Shown: piece by piece, positions 9,667 through 17,764 of the stretch
Layout of the letters: each line of letters begins with the position of its first letter
Position numbering within the stretch: position 1 is the stretch's first letter
Assembly: GCA_015059955.1 (NCBI GenBank)
Contig: SUZK01000008.1
Coordinates: 1-64,000, forward strand
Origin: Rikenellaceae bacterium
GTDB lineage: Bacteria > Bacteroidota > Bacteroidia > Bacteroidales > Rikenellaceae
Direction: 5' to 3'
Length of the DNA: 64,000 bases
Program-made: the position numbers and the translations under genes
Notes under the pieces: model-generated
Told to the model about the DNA's origin: nothing
Databases searched by the model: none
What the model saw: the letters and a program-made list of their open reading frames with translations, nothing else

Positions 9667-10629
9667 ATGAAGAACTTGAGAATACTATTTATGGGTACGC
9701 CCGAGTTTGCCTCGACATCGCTACGACGTCTTGTGGCTGAGGGCTACAATGTGGTGGCTGTTGTCACTACGCCTGACAAGCCTGCTGGCCGTGGCCAGAA
9801 GATGCACGAGAGCGACGTTAAGCTAACTGCCAAGGAGTTGGGCTTGCCAATATTGCAACCCGAGAAGCTCCGCGACGAGAGCTTCCTAAGCGAGATACGC
9901 GCCCTCGATATCGACCTCGGAATAGTTATCGCTTTCCGTATGCTTCCAGAGGTCGTATGGGCTATGCCTCGCCTCGGTACGTTCAACCTGCACGCCTCGC
10001 TGCTCCCTGAGTATCGCGGTGCTGCGCCCATCAACTGGGCCATCATCAATGGCGAGAAGCGCACGGGTGTAACAACCTTCTTGCTTAACCATGAGATTGA
10101 CAAGGGTGCTATCGTCTGCCAAAAGGAGGTCGATATCCTGCCTGAGGATAACATCGGCACGCTCTACGACAAGCTGATGTATATCGGAGCAGAGCTTGTG
10201 ACCTATACCGTTGACCGTATTGCCGAGGGCAATATTGAGCCTCGCGAGCAACAGCATATCGATGAGTCGACGCTAAAGCCTGCGCCAAAGATTTTTAAGG
10301 AGGATTGCGCCATCGACTGGTCGCATAGCGGCGAGAGCATCGTAAACCTTGTCCGTGGCCTTTCGCCATATCCTGCGGCGTGGTCACCCATCTTCAAGGG
10401 TGGCGAGGAGGTTGGCTCTGTAAAGATTTTCGATGTGCGCTTTGTGGCAGATGAGAAGCAGGGTAGTGTGGGCAGTGTCGTTACGGATGGCCGCTCGGAG
10501 TATGGCGTTCGCTGTGCCGATGGCGTTGTCTACCTCGAGTTGTTGCAGCTCGCTGGCAAGCGTCGTATGACCATCAAGGAGTTGCTCTTAGGTTGGCGTG
10601 ATGCCACGGAGGTGAACTTTGTGAAGTAG
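9667..10629 (+). CDS. fmt: Methionyl-tRNA formyltransferase
   Basis: A 320-residue enzyme that formylates initiator Met-tRNA using 10-formyl-THF. The N-terminal formyltransferase domain shows FMGTPEFA, the catalytic-loop stretch NLHASLLPEYRGAAPINWAI (Asn/His of the active site) and TGVTTFLLN. The C-terminal OB-like domain begins near residue 210. The length is standard. It starts 1 nt after the LptF/G-like stop, so it is the last gene of a three-gene operon ended by a strong hairpin at 10657-10683. Confidence 0.95.
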   Translation: MKNLRILFMGTPEFASTSLRRLVAEGYNVVAVVTTPDKPAGRGQKMHESDVKLTAKELGLPILQPEKLRDESFLSEIRALDIDLGIVIAFRMLPEVVWAMPRLGTFNLHASLLPEYRGAAPINWAIINGEKRTGVTTFLLNHEIDKGAIVCQKEVDILPEDNIGTLYDKLMYIGAELVTYTVDRIAEGNIEPREQQHIDESTLKPAPKIFKEDCAIDWSHSGESIVNLVRGLSPYPAAWSPIFKGGEEVGSVKIFDVRFVADEKQGSVGSVVTDGRSEYGVRCADGVVYLELLQLAGKRRMTIKELLLGWRDATEVNFVK

Positions 10630-10656
10630 TTCAAATCTTCCAATTATACAAAATAG

Positions 10657-10683
10657 GTGCTGCCCAACAATGTTAGGCAGCAC
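10657..10683. terminator. Bidirectional terminator after fmt
   Basis: GTGCTGCC (10657-10664) pairs with GGCAGCAC (10676-10683). It lies between convergent genes, fmt on plus and a small lipoprotein gene on minus, and could serve both. Confidence 0.6.
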
Positions 10684-10707
10684 TTGTTATTAAGGTGATA
10701 AAGATTG

Positions 10708-11010
10708 TTAGTCGTTGTACTTATCTCTAAGATCATCAAGCTTCTTATCAATCTTTTCAGCCTCCTTCTCGTTATCCTCACTCCAATCATTCATAACCTT
10801 ATTTACTTTCCACGAGTCAACACGACCCAATGTGTTCTCCCACTTGGTGAAATCGTTGTATACCTCCTCAAAATCAGATAGATTGTCAGCCTCGACCATC
10901 TCCTCTATATACCACTTAGCACACTCCTCTGGAGAGTCAAATGTCTCATGCCACCACTGGCATGATACGGCAGTTAGGCATACCGCCAAAAGAAGTAATA
11001 GCTTTTTCAT
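10708..11010 (-). CDS. Small lipoprotein, function unknown
   Basis: A 100-residue protein with a clear lipoprotein signal, MKKLLLLLAVCLTAVSC (Cys17), followed by an acidic helical region rich in Glu, Asp and Trp (FDSPEECAKWYIEEM) and ending in a Lys/Asp-rich helix. The first part of the mature chain resembles small Bacteroidales lipoproteins with a DUF4878/NTF2-like start, but it is too short for a firm match. It is a single gene with its own downstream hairpin shared with fmt. No function can be assigned. Confidence 0.7.
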   Translation of the reverse strand: MKKLLLLLAVCLTAVSCQWWHETFDSPEECAKWYIEEMVEADNLSDFEEVYNDFTKWENTLGRVDSWKVNKVMNDWSEDNEKEAEKIDKKLDDLRDKYND

Positions 11011-11125
11011 AGTTGATAGTTTTTATAGGTTAAAATAAAATGGTTGTTTTCCTAAACAAAATTAAGTATAATAATTCTAAAATACAAATTTTGTGGAAGT
11101 TTTTATCAGTCGACAACCATTATCA

Positions 11126-11160
11126 ACAAAACAATCCCCGAGGAATAACGCCTCGGGGAT
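11126..11160 (-). terminator. Terminator of the outer-membrane barrel gene
   Basis: A perfect 10-bp stem (ATCCCCGAGG at 11134-11143, CCTCGGGGAT at 11151-11160), followed on the minus strand by TGTTTTGTT, makes a strong intrinsic terminator. Confidence 0.85.
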
Positions 11161-11179
11161 GTGTCTATAATGTTACTTT

Positions 11180-11791
11180 TTAGAAGTATAGCTTGAAGCC
11201 CACCTGTGCATTTGCGAGTAGGTCGAACGAGAATGCGCCCGTGTCAACCTTTACCTGTTCAATGTCGCCGGTTAGGAATACATACTGCAACGAGCAGAGG
11301 CTAACGCTCATCGCGAACTTCTCGGTAGGGCGGAACTCTACGGCCAGGGGCTGAAGCTCCGTTGCAAGACCACACATCGTAAAGCTCTCGTTGGTGTACT
11401 CATCCTTGCCAGTTGTGCCAAGACCGAAGCCAATGGCGAAGTTTGGCGTGTAGTAGAACTTGTCGGCCAAACGCACGTAGTATGCGATGTTGGGCATGAT
11501 GGTTAGCGAGTGGCTCTTATCGCCATCAGCCGTATAGCTATAACCAATACGACCACCAACGCGTAGGTTGTCGATTACGAAGTAGCCATACTCAACGCCA
11601 ACGCCAAGGTTGTCGCCACCGAGGATGCTCTCCTTCTCGCTGTAATTATCACCGCGAAGAGAGAGAGTTACGTTTGTCTTACCGGTGTTATAACCGAGGT
11701 TAGCACCGATATGCTGCTCGCCCTGCTTCTGGGCCGAGGCTGTGAATGCTACTGCAACAATAGCAACGAGTGTTAGAAGTACCTTTTTCAT
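11180..11791 (-). CDS. Outer-membrane beta-barrel protein
   Basis: A 203-residue protein with a signal peptide (cleavage after ATASA-like FTASAQ near residue 20). Alternating strands follow (LGYNTGKTNVTLSL, GVGVEYGYFVIDNLRVGGRIGYSY) and the chain ends in a terminal Phe (VGFKLYF), the usual C-terminal signal for outer-membrane insertion. It fits the small 8-stranded OmpW/OmpX-like barrels frequent in Bacteroidales. The role is unknown. It has its own promoter and a strong terminator, so it is likely monocistronic. Confidence 0.82.
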   Translation of the reverse strand: MKKVLLTLVAIVAVAFTASAQKQGEQHIGANLGYNTGKTNVTLSLRGDNYSEKESILGGDNLGVGVEYGYFVIDNLRVGGRIGYSYTADGDKSHSLTIMPNIAYYVRLADKFYYTPNFAIGFGLGTTGKDEYTNESFTMCGLATELQPLAVEFRPTEKFAMSVSLCSLQYVFLTGDIEQVKVDTGAFSFDLLANAQVGFKLYF

Positions 11792-11822
11792 AATTAAGAA
11801 TGGTTTGTCAGTTTAGTTTATG

Positions 11823-11852
11823 CAAAGATAGCACATTTTACCAAACGACAAA
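11823..11852 (-). promoter_or_regulatory. Promoter of the beta-barrel gene
   Basis: On the minus strand, TTTG (11849-11852), an 18-nt spacer and TATCTTTG (11823-11830) lie 32 nt upstream of the ATG. Confidence 0.65.
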
Positions 11853-11898
11853 CCATTTTCAACAGATTGTTGATATTTATAAATATATTCTCCTTTTG

Positions 11899-12405
11899 TT
11901 AGAACGCTACACCGAGCTTTAACTGTATGGCGCTCATGCCGACGCTGATGTCCTGTATGCCGAGTTGCTGAAGGTGATAGCCTATGGACATGGCGAAGAC
12001 ACCCGCCTTAAAACCGATGCCGGCGCCGAACATCAGACCACCGAGTTGAGGCTCTTCGGCTGCAAATCCGTAGCCGAGGTCAACCATCAGGAATGGGTCG
12101 AACTTACCCTGCGTAGGAGCGTAGAGCTTAAGGTCGGCAAATACGGGTACCATAAGCATACCGCTCTCGATATCTTGTGTGTACCAGTCGAGACCCAAGC
12201 CGACACCCATAGAGAAGCATTCGCCAATGCGTGCACCCTGGATGGTGTGTAGCTGGAAGCGGTGTAGTGCGGCGTTGCCCACGCCTAAGTTACCAGATAT
12301 ATAGACCTCACCCTGATATTTGGTCTTTGGACCTGCGGCCTCGGCAGGCTCGGTCAGTGTCACCGCAAATAGCGATACGAGTAGAATAGTAAATAATTTT
12401 TTCAT
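11899..12405 (-). CDS. Small outer-membrane beta-barrel-like protein
   Basis: A 168-residue protein with a signal peptide (MKKLFTILLVSLFAVTLTEPAEAAG). Glycine-rich amphipathic strands follow (VYISGNLGVGNAALHRFQL, FSMGVGLGLDWY, GLMFGAGIGFKAGVFAMSIGY) and the protein ends LKLGVAF, a terminal Phe typical of barrel proteins. It starts 12 nt after the stop of the preceding gene, so it shares that gene's promoter, which carries a C9/G9 tract in its spacer. Function unknown; surface exposure is an inference. Confidence 0.75.
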   Translation of the reverse strand: MKKLFTILLVSLFAVTLTEPAEAAGPKTKYQGEVYISGNLGVGNAALHRFQLHTIQGARIGECFSMGVGLGLDWYTQDIESGMLMVPVFADLKLYAPTQGKFDPFLMVDLGYGFAAEEPQLGGLMFGAGIGFKAGVFAMSIGYHLQQLGIQDISVGMSAIQLKLGVAF

Positions 12406-12417
12406 AGTAGTTGTGTT

Positions 12418-12918
12418 TTAATAGTTAATTGTGTACGAGTCGTCAATAACAACATTTGTAAGTATGGTGTTGCTTGGGATGTGAGCCTCCTCGCCCTTGA
12501 TACATAGGCAGAAGAGCCCAAAGGGAAATACCACGATGCCGGCGCCTACACCAAGGCCGATAGCCAGCTCCTCGCGTTCGTTACCATACGCCGAGAGGCC
12601 TCCTGCAAGGAATATTGTCTGGCCGTCGACGGCTGTAGTGCTTAGACATCTAACGATGAGATAGCCCGCCTTGCCGACACCACGTGCACGCTGAGCCTCG
12701 ACGCTAAGCTGTACGGGAGTGCCGCGCTTAATAAGGATGTTTCCCTCGACATCGGTAATATTAGCATCGACGATAGCCGATGGCATAGGCTGCGTCTTGC
12801 TATTCATGGCGTTTACAATACGCACACTCACTGGGTCTCCGTTGATAATGTTTGGGCTCTCAGCCCACGTAGCACTAACTATTAGCAGCGCTGCAAATGT
12901 TAGTAGGATGTTTTTCAT
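12418..12918 (-). CDS. Secreted protein with hydrophobic glycine-rich segment
   Basis: A 166-residue exported protein (signal peptide to about residue 19). It has a beta-rich central part (ILIKRGTPVQLSVEAQRARG, LIVRCLSTTAVDGQTIFLAGG) and a hydrophobic Gly-rich stretch at about 120-143 (AIGLGVGAGIVVFPFGLF). The pattern matches an uncharacterised Bacteroidales family often met as single conserved hypothetical proteins. It is the first gene of a two-gene operon with an outer-membrane barrel-like protein, so a joint envelope role is likely but unproven. Its promoter has a homopolymer in the spacer, which could make expression phase-variable. Confidence 0.7.
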   Translation of the reverse strand: MKNILLTFAALLIVSATWAESPNIINGDPVSVRIVNAMNSKTQPMPSAIVDANITDVEGNILIKRGTPVQLSVEAQRARGVGKAGYLIVRCLSTTAVDGQTIFLAGGLSAYGNEREELAIGLGVGAGIVVFPFGLFCLCIKGEEAHIPSNTILTNVVIDDSYTINY

Positions 12919-12958
12919 GTTTGGTTATAGTTGAAGTTGTTGTACCCCATATTTTGGG

Positions 12959-12985
12959 CAAATATACTATACCCCCCCCCACAAA
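12959..12985 (-). promoter_or_regulatory. Promoter with C9/G9 tract between -33 and -7
   Basis: On the minus strand, TTTG (12982-12985) and TATATTTG (12959-12966) are separated by only 15 nt, nine of which are a G run (plus-strand C9, 12972-12980). The usual Bacteroidetes spacer is 19-21 nt, so slippage in the tract would change promoter strength. Confidence 0.6.
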
Positions 12986-13058
12986 TTTTTACCAATCTTT
13001 TTTGTATTGGGCGGGTGATTTTCTCTTTTTTACGCTTGGGATGCTACTTTTCTGACAT

Positions 13059-13439
13059 CTACTCGCCATGCTCAATCATGTGGCGAGTCTTGAAACCCTC
13101 GGTAATCTCGCTGTCGTCGGTAACCATCTTCGACATTACCCAGATGCAGCGGATGTTATCCTCGCCGACAACATAGCTGTCCTCCAACACCCAGCCGAGC
13201 TTGGCAAAGTCGTTGGCAGCAGCCGTCACCGAGCGATAGTTGATAGCCTTGCCGTACTCATCGACAAGGTAGTTCTTCGTCATGCGCTCCTGGCCATAGT
13301 CCACCTCGACGCGTGATAGCGAGGCGATGTTTGTCCCGTGGTGCACTGCCGAGAGGGTGCAGTATACTTTGTAGGGTTGTTGTGCGCTGAGCACAACGGT
13401 GCTCATCAGAGCGACGATAAGTGTAAAAAGTTGTTTCAT
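13059..13439 (-). CDS. Secreted protein, function unknown
   Basis: A 126-residue protein with a signal peptide (MKQLFTLIVALMSTVVLSAQ). The mature chain is short and mixed alpha/beta (QPYKVYCTLSAVHHGTN, VEVDYGQERM, FAKLGWVLEDSYVV), with no motif I can name. It is transcribed alone from a likely promoter (CAAAGTTA on plus at 13470-13477, read TAACTTTG on minus). Nothing in the neighbourhood suggests a role. The gene call rests on the signal peptide, codon use and promoter. Confidence 0.6.
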   Translation of the reverse strand: MKQLFTLIVALMSTVVLSAQQPYKVYCTLSAVHHGTNIASLSRVEVDYGQERMTKNYLVDEYGKAINYRSVTAAANDFAKLGWVLEDSYVVGEDNIRCIWVMSKMVTDDSEITEGFKTRHMIEHGE

Positions 13440-13469
13440 GGTTCGATGTTTTAGGTTGTTTGCTTAATA

Positions 13470-13477
13470 CAAAGTTA
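13470..13477 (-). promoter_or_regulatory. -7 box for the 126-residue secreted protein
   Basis: TAACTTTG on the minus strand, 31 nt upstream of the ATG. No clear -33 partner was seen. Confidence 0.45.
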
Positions 13478-13581
13478 CATCGACCATGGGCGTTTTGTGC
13501 ATTGCATGGCGTTGAGTCGCCATTATGGTGGGGTGAAACGCCTAATAGTGTAGGTGAAGTGAAAAGGTATTCTGCTAATTG

Positions 13582-13614
13582 ATAAGAATAGGGCGCTGTC
13601 TTACGACAACGCCC
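13582..13614 (-). terminator. Terminator of the pyr operon
   Basis: GGGCGCTGTC (13591-13600) pairs with GACAACGCCC (13605-13614) with a TTAC loop and one mismatch. On the minus strand the downstream tract is only modestly T-rich (TATTCTTAT). Confidence 0.6.
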
Positions 13615-13642
13615 TCACTTTCCTCTTCTATCTGTCCTCCTG

Positions 13643-14710
13643 CTACTCTGCTTTCGACTCGCAGTAGACACAGCGAACGATGCCCTCCGACTCCTCAAAG
13701 CGTGGGCGTACAGGCTCAAGGTTCGAGATACATAGTGGGTTAGGACACTTGCAGCCAAGAGCCTTGCCACCATGGTCGAATGTGCGCTCAGGGTCGTTCT
13801 GCCACTCGAGCAACTTGAGGATGAGTGCCATACGCACGAACTTGCCATTCTCAACCTGTCGGAAGTAGGCTGCACGTGGGTCAGAGTCCACGTCGATAGC
13901 AATCTCATTGACGCGTGGTAGTGGGTGTAGCACTGCCATATGCTCCTTGGCGTAGCGCATCTTCTGCGCGTCGAGCACGAAGCAATCCTTGACTCTCTCA
14001 TACTCATCGAGGTCGGTGAAGCGCTCCTGCTGTACGCGTGTCATATAGAGAATGTCGACCTCGCCAATGACGCTCTCGATGTTGTCAACCTCGCGGTAGG
14101 GTATGCCGTAGCGGTCGCATACGTCGTGCTTGATGTAGTCGGGTAGCGCCAACTCAGGAGGTGCGATAAGCACAAACTTGGTATTCGTATAGCGCGACAT
14201 CGCCTTGATTAGCGAGTGCACGGTGCGGCCATACTTGAGGTCGCCGACAAGGCCTATCGTAAGGTTGTTGAGCGTGCCTAACTCGCGCTTGATGGTGAGA
14301 AGGTCGGTCATCGTCTGCGTAGGATGGCTATGTGAGCCGTCACCAGCATTGATGATAGGTGTGCGTGACACCTCCGTAGCGGCAAGTGGTGCACCCTCGA
14401 CCTTGTGGCGCATGGCGATGATATCGGCAAAGCAGTTGATAACCCTCACCGTATCCTGCACCGTCTCGCCCTTAGATACCGACGACGACTTGGCATCGGC
14501 AAAGCCTATGACATTACCACCAAGCTCCATCATTGCCGATGTGAAGCTCAGGCGTGTGCGGGTGCTTGGTTCGTAGAAGAGTGTGGCGAGCTTCTTGCCA
14601 CGGCACACCTCGCTATACTGCTCGCGGTTGGCGATAATATCCTCTGCAAGTGCGATAATCTCTGCAATCTCACCTACAGAGAGGTCGGTTGGGTCTATCA
14701 AATGCTTCAT
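13643..14710 (-). CDS. pyrB: Aspartate carbamoyltransferase with PyrI-like zinc domain
   Basis: A 355-residue aspartate transcarbamylase, which condenses carbamoyl phosphate with aspartate in UMP synthesis. The catalytic chain (about 1-308) has the carbamoyl-phosphate loop [24 protein letters not shown] and [10 protein letters not shown]. About 45 extra residues follow that carry Cys322-x4-Cys327-x19-Cys347-x2-Cys350, with [13 protein letters not shown] closely resembling the zinc domain of the regulatory chain PyrI. The nucleotide-binding half of PyrI is absent and no pyrI gene lies in the operon. It is therefore a partial catalytic/regulatory fusion that probably has lost CTP/ATP control. 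It is the last gene of the pyr operon. Confidence 0.93.
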   Translation of the reverse strand: MKHLIDPTDLSVGEIAEIIALAEDIIANREQYSEVCRGKKLATLFYEPSTRTRLSFTSAMMELGGNVIGFADAKSSSVSKGETVQDTVRVINCFADIIAMRHKVEGAPLAATEVSRTPIINAGDGSHSHPTQTMTDLLTIKRELGTLNNLTIGLVGDLKYGRTVHSLIKAMSRYTNTKFVLIAPPELALPDYIKHDVCDRYGIPYREVDNIESVIGEVDILYMTRVQQERFTDLDEYERVKDCFVLDAQKMRYAKEHMAVLHPLPRVNEIAIDVDSDPRAAYFRQVENGKFVRMALILKLLEWQNDPERTFDHGGKALGCKCPNPLCISNLEPVRPRFEESEGIVRCVYCESKAE

Positions 14711-14733
14711 ATGTGCGAATGTTCTATTGTTTC

Positions 14734-15363
14734 TTACTTAATCCAACTCTCGTCCGATGGGTTGTTGCGGAACTTAAGGATGCGCTCCTTGTCCTCAGCC
14801 TTGATGTAGCCCTCCTCGGCGGCAACCTCCACCAAAGCGTCGAGGTTCGACAGTGAGTAGTTCTTAGCCTCGGCAGCTGCCAAGCGGTCCAAGCCCTTCT
14901 GCATGCCGTAGGTGAAGATGCTCACGATACCGAGTACGTCGGCACCAGCAGCGCGCAACGCCTCGACAACCTCGATACAGCTACCAGCCGTAGAGATAAG
15001 GTCCTCGACAACGACAACCTTCTGGCCCTTCTCCAACTTACCCTCAATCTGGTTGCCACGGCCGTGGTCCTTAGAGCCTGAGCGTACGTAGCCCATAGGC
15101 AAGTCGAGGATGGTAGCCGTGATTGCTGCGTGGGCGATACCTGCGGTAGATGTACCCATAAGCACCTCAACATCGGGGTAGTGGGTGCGGATAAGCTCTG
15201 CGAGACCCTCCTCAACGTGGCCGCGTACAACGGGTGCGGTGAGTGTGAGACGGTTGTCGCAATATATTGGGCTCTTGATGCCACTTGCCCATGTGAAGGG
15301 CTGCTCTGGGCGCAAGAATACTGCACCGATAGATAGTAGGTCTTTAGCTATTTTCTTCTCCAT
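14734..15363 (-). CDS. pyrE: Orotate phosphoribosyltransferase
   Basis: A 209-residue enzyme that joins orotate to PRPP to give OMP. The PRPP-binding motif is [14 protein letters not shown] (about 115-128), preceded by [11 protein letters not shown], the flexible catalytic loop with its Lys/His. The N-terminal [20 protein letters not shown] is also typical of the family. The length is standard. It sits between pyrF and pyrB with short gaps in the leftward UMP operon. Confidence 0.95.
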   Translation of the reverse strand: MEKKIAKDLLSIGAVFLRPEQPFTWASGIKSPIYCDNRLTLTAPVVRGHVEEGLAELIRTHYPDVEVLMGTSTAGIAHAAITATILDLPMGYVRSGSKDHGRGNQIEGKLEKGQKVVVVEDLISTAGSCIEVVEALRAAGADVLGIVSIFTYGMQKGLDRLAAAEAKNYSLSNLDALVEVAAEEGYIKAEDKERILKFRNNPSDESWIK

Positions 15364-15386
15364 AGTAGTATTGTATTATTTGTTTG

Positions 15387-16088
15387 TTACTCGGCAAACT
15401 CTCTCATGCAACGCTCGTAGGCTGCAACAGGGTCGTCGGCAGCGGTGATAGGACGACCTACGACGATGAAGTCCGAACCAATCTCCTTGGCACGCTCAGG
15501 GGTTGTTACGCGCACCTGGTCGCCTACATCGCCATCGGCGAAGCGAACACCTGGTGTCACGGTCATAAACTCCTTGCCACAAGCCTCCTTGACCATAGCT
15601 GCCTCAAGAGGTGAGCATACCACGCCATCAAGGCCTGCTGCCTTGGCATTCTCGGCATACTTGACGATGGTGTCGTTGATAGATGCGCCGATAAGCAACT
15701 CCTTCTGCATGCGCTCCTCCGAAGTCGAGGTGAGCTGCGTAACGGCGATAAGCATTGGACGTGTACCATCCTCGCGTGTGAGGCCCTCAAGGGCTGCCTT
15801 CATCATGTCGACAGTACCTGCTGCGTGCACGTTGGTCATGTCAACGTCTAAGTTGCGAAGTACCGACATCGCCTTCTTCACGGTATTAGGTATGTCGTGG
15901 AGCTTAAGGTCGAGGAAGATACGGTGACCACGAGCCTTGATTGTGCGAACAATCTCTGGGCCCTCGGCGTAGAATAGCTCCATGCCAATCTTTACGAATG
16001 GCTTGCGACCGGTGAACTTATCCAAAAAGTTGAGCGTCTGCTCCTTGCTGCTAAAATCGCAGGCAATAATTACATCTCGCTTACTCAT
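15387..16088 (-). CDS. pyrF: Orotidine 5'-phosphate decarboxylase
   Basis: A 233-residue TIM-barrel enzyme that decarboxylates OMP to UMP. The catalytic signature is [13 protein letters not shown] (Asp-Lys-x-x-Asp), with [11 protein letters not shown] at the start, and the phosphate-binding C-terminus reads [11 protein letters not shown]. It belongs to the short bacterial group typified by Bacillus PyrF rather than the long type seen in some Bacteroidetes. It lies between pyrD and pyrE in the operon. Confidence 0.95.
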   Translation of the reverse strand: MSKRDVIIACDFSSKEQTLNFLDKFTGRKPFVKIGMELFYAEGPEIVRTIKARGHRIFLDLKLHDIPNTVKKAMSVLRNLDVDMTNVHAAGTVDMMKAALEGLTREDGTRPMLIAVTQLTSTSEERMQKELLIGASINDTIVKYAENAKAAGLDGVVCSPLEAAMVKEACGKEFMTVTPGVRFADGDVGDQVRVTTPERAKEIGSDFIVVGRPITAADDPVAAYERCMREFAE

Positions 16089-16109
16089 AGTTATTCTGTT
16101 TTTGTTGTT

Positions 16110-17030
16110 CTACTTAACGATGCCGATGATGTCGCTGAGGCGCTCGATACCCAAGCGCTCCATCTCCGCAGGTAGTGCCTCGATAATCTCCTTCGAGGCG
16201 TAGGGGTTCTTGAGGTTTGCAGCGCCAACCTGTACGGCAGTAGCACCCGCCATCATCATCTCGATGACATCCGAAGCGGAGCTGATGCCGCCACACCCCA
16301 TAACTGGGATTTGGCAGGCGTTGGCAACCTGGTAGACCATGCGTACGGCTACGGGGAAGATGGCATCACCCGAGAAGCCACCCATCTTATTGGCGATGAC
16401 GGGACGACGACGCATGGTGTCGATACGCATACCAAGCAGGGTGTTGATAAGGCAGATGCCGTCAGCACCAGCATCCTCGCAAGCGCGGGCGATAGATACG
16501 ATGTCTGTAACATTAGGGCTGAGCTTGATGAATACGGGCTTTGTGGTTACCGCCTTGACGCGACGTGTGACCTCGGCGGCCGACTCAGGCTGCGTGCCGA
16601 AGCTCATACCTCCGTTATGCACGTTGGGGCACGATACGTTGACTTCGATTATTGCGACCTGCTCCTCCTTATCTATCTTTGCGCAGCACTCCTCGTACTC
16701 CTCCAAGGAGAAGCCGCTGATGTTGGCAACGATAGGCTTGCGGAATATCTCGCGTAGGTGGGGTAGCTCCTCAGATATCACCTTGTCGATACCAGGGTTT
16801 TGCAGACCCACAGAGTTGATAAGTCCCGATGTGCACTCGGCGATACGTGGCGTGGGGTTGCCGAAGCGTGCATCACGCGTAGTACCCTTGATGGAGATGG
16901 CACCGAGGCAGTTGATGTCGTAGTACTCTGCGAACTCGCGGCCAAAGCCAAATGTTCCCGAGGCGGGGATTATGGGGTTGTCGAGCTTCACGCCGCAAAG
17001 CTCAACCGATGTATCATAGTGCTTTACCAT
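16110..17030 (-). CDS. pyrD: Dihydroorotate dehydrogenase B, catalytic subunit
   Basis: A 306-residue FMN flavoprotein of class 1B, which oxidises dihydroorotate and passes electrons to PyrK. The substrate and catalytic-base region is IIEVNVSCPNVHNGG, with the active-site Cys used by class 1 enzymes. VFIKLSPNVTDI and the phosphate site VMGCGGISSASDVIEMMMAG are also clear. Its start overlaps the 3' end of pyrK by 7 bases, in line with the two making an obligate NAD-dependent heterotetramer. Confidence 0.95.
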   Translation of the reverse strand: MVKHYDTSVELCGVKLDNPIIPASGTFGFGREFAEYYDINCLGAISIKGTTRDARFGNPTPRIAECTSGLINSVGLQNPGIDKVISEELPHLREIFRKPIVANISGFSLEEYEECCAKIDKEEQVAIIEVNVSCPNVHNGGMSFGTQPESAAEVTRRVKAVTTKPVFIKLSPNVTDIVSIARACEDAGADGICLINTLLGMRIDTMRRRPVIANKMGGFSGDAIFPVAVRMVYQVANACQIPVMGCGGISSASDVIEMMMAGATAVQVGAANLKNPYASKEIIEALPAEMERLGIERLSDIIGIVK

Positions 17031-17764
17031 ATTATCTCTTCGCGTTTAAGTACAGGACCATCCTTGCATATGCGCTTGTTGCCATACTTTGTCTTGCAGG
17101 TACAACCCATGCAGGCACCAAAGCCGCAGCCCATGCGCTCCTCGAAACTAAACTCGCCATCTACTGATGTGTTGTCGTACAACGCCTTGAGCATAGGTAG
17201 AGGACCGCAGGTGTAGAGGTAGTCGAACTCTAATGACTTCTCGCGGATGACATCCGTAACGAAGCCCTTAGTGCCCATCGAGCCATCGGCCGTAGAGCAG
17301 TAGACGTCGACGCCCAAAGCCTTGAACTCGTCATAGTAGAATACCTCTGCTGAGGTGTTGAAGCCCATGATGACCTGTGGCTGCTTGCCCTCGGCGATAA
17401 GACGCTTGCAGAGGTTGTACATAGGTGGCACACCAACGCCACCACCAACGAGCAATGGTCGCTGAGCACCGTTCGAGGTGTCGAAGCCATTGCCGAGACC
17501 TGTGAGGATGTCTAACTGAGTGCCCACCTTGAGACCCTTCATCTGCTCCGTACCACGGCCCACTACCTTATATATAATAGTAATGGTCTTGGCGTCGTAG
17601 TCGGCAACAGATATTGGGCGGCGTAGGAACTTACCCTCAAGCTCGATGTTGATGAACTGTCCCGAACGTGTGATATACTGAGTATCGCCCTCCAACACCA
17701 TGCGATATACCGCAGGTGTTAGAGGCTCGTTACTGATGATTGTGTATAATCCCTTCTTGTACAT
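17024..17764 (-). CDS. pyrK: Dihydroorotate dehydrogenase B, electron-transfer subunit
   Basis: A 246-residue ferredoxin-reductase-like subunit carrying FAD and a [2Fe-2S] cluster, which passes electrons from PyrD to NAD+. The FAD-binding stretch is LRRPISVADYD, the NAD site LLVGGGVGVPPMYNL, and the cluster cysteines lie at the C-terminus (CGFGACMGCTCK with a later Cys in KRICKDGP). Its start overlaps the carB stop by one base and its stop overlaps pyrD, so translation is probably coupled. Confidence 0.94.
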   Translation of the reverse strand: MYKKGLYTIISNEPLTPAVYRMVLEGDTQYITRSGQFINIELEGKFLRRPISVADYDAKTITIIYKVVGRGTEQMKGLKVGTQLDILTGLGNGFDTSNGAQRPLLVGGGVGVPPMYNLCKRLIAEGKQPQVIMGFNTSAEVFYYDEFKALGVDVYCSTADGSMGTKGFVTDVIREKSLEFDYLYTCGPLPMLKALYDNTSVDGEFSFEERMGCGFGACMGCTCKTKYGNKRICKDGPVLKREEIIW

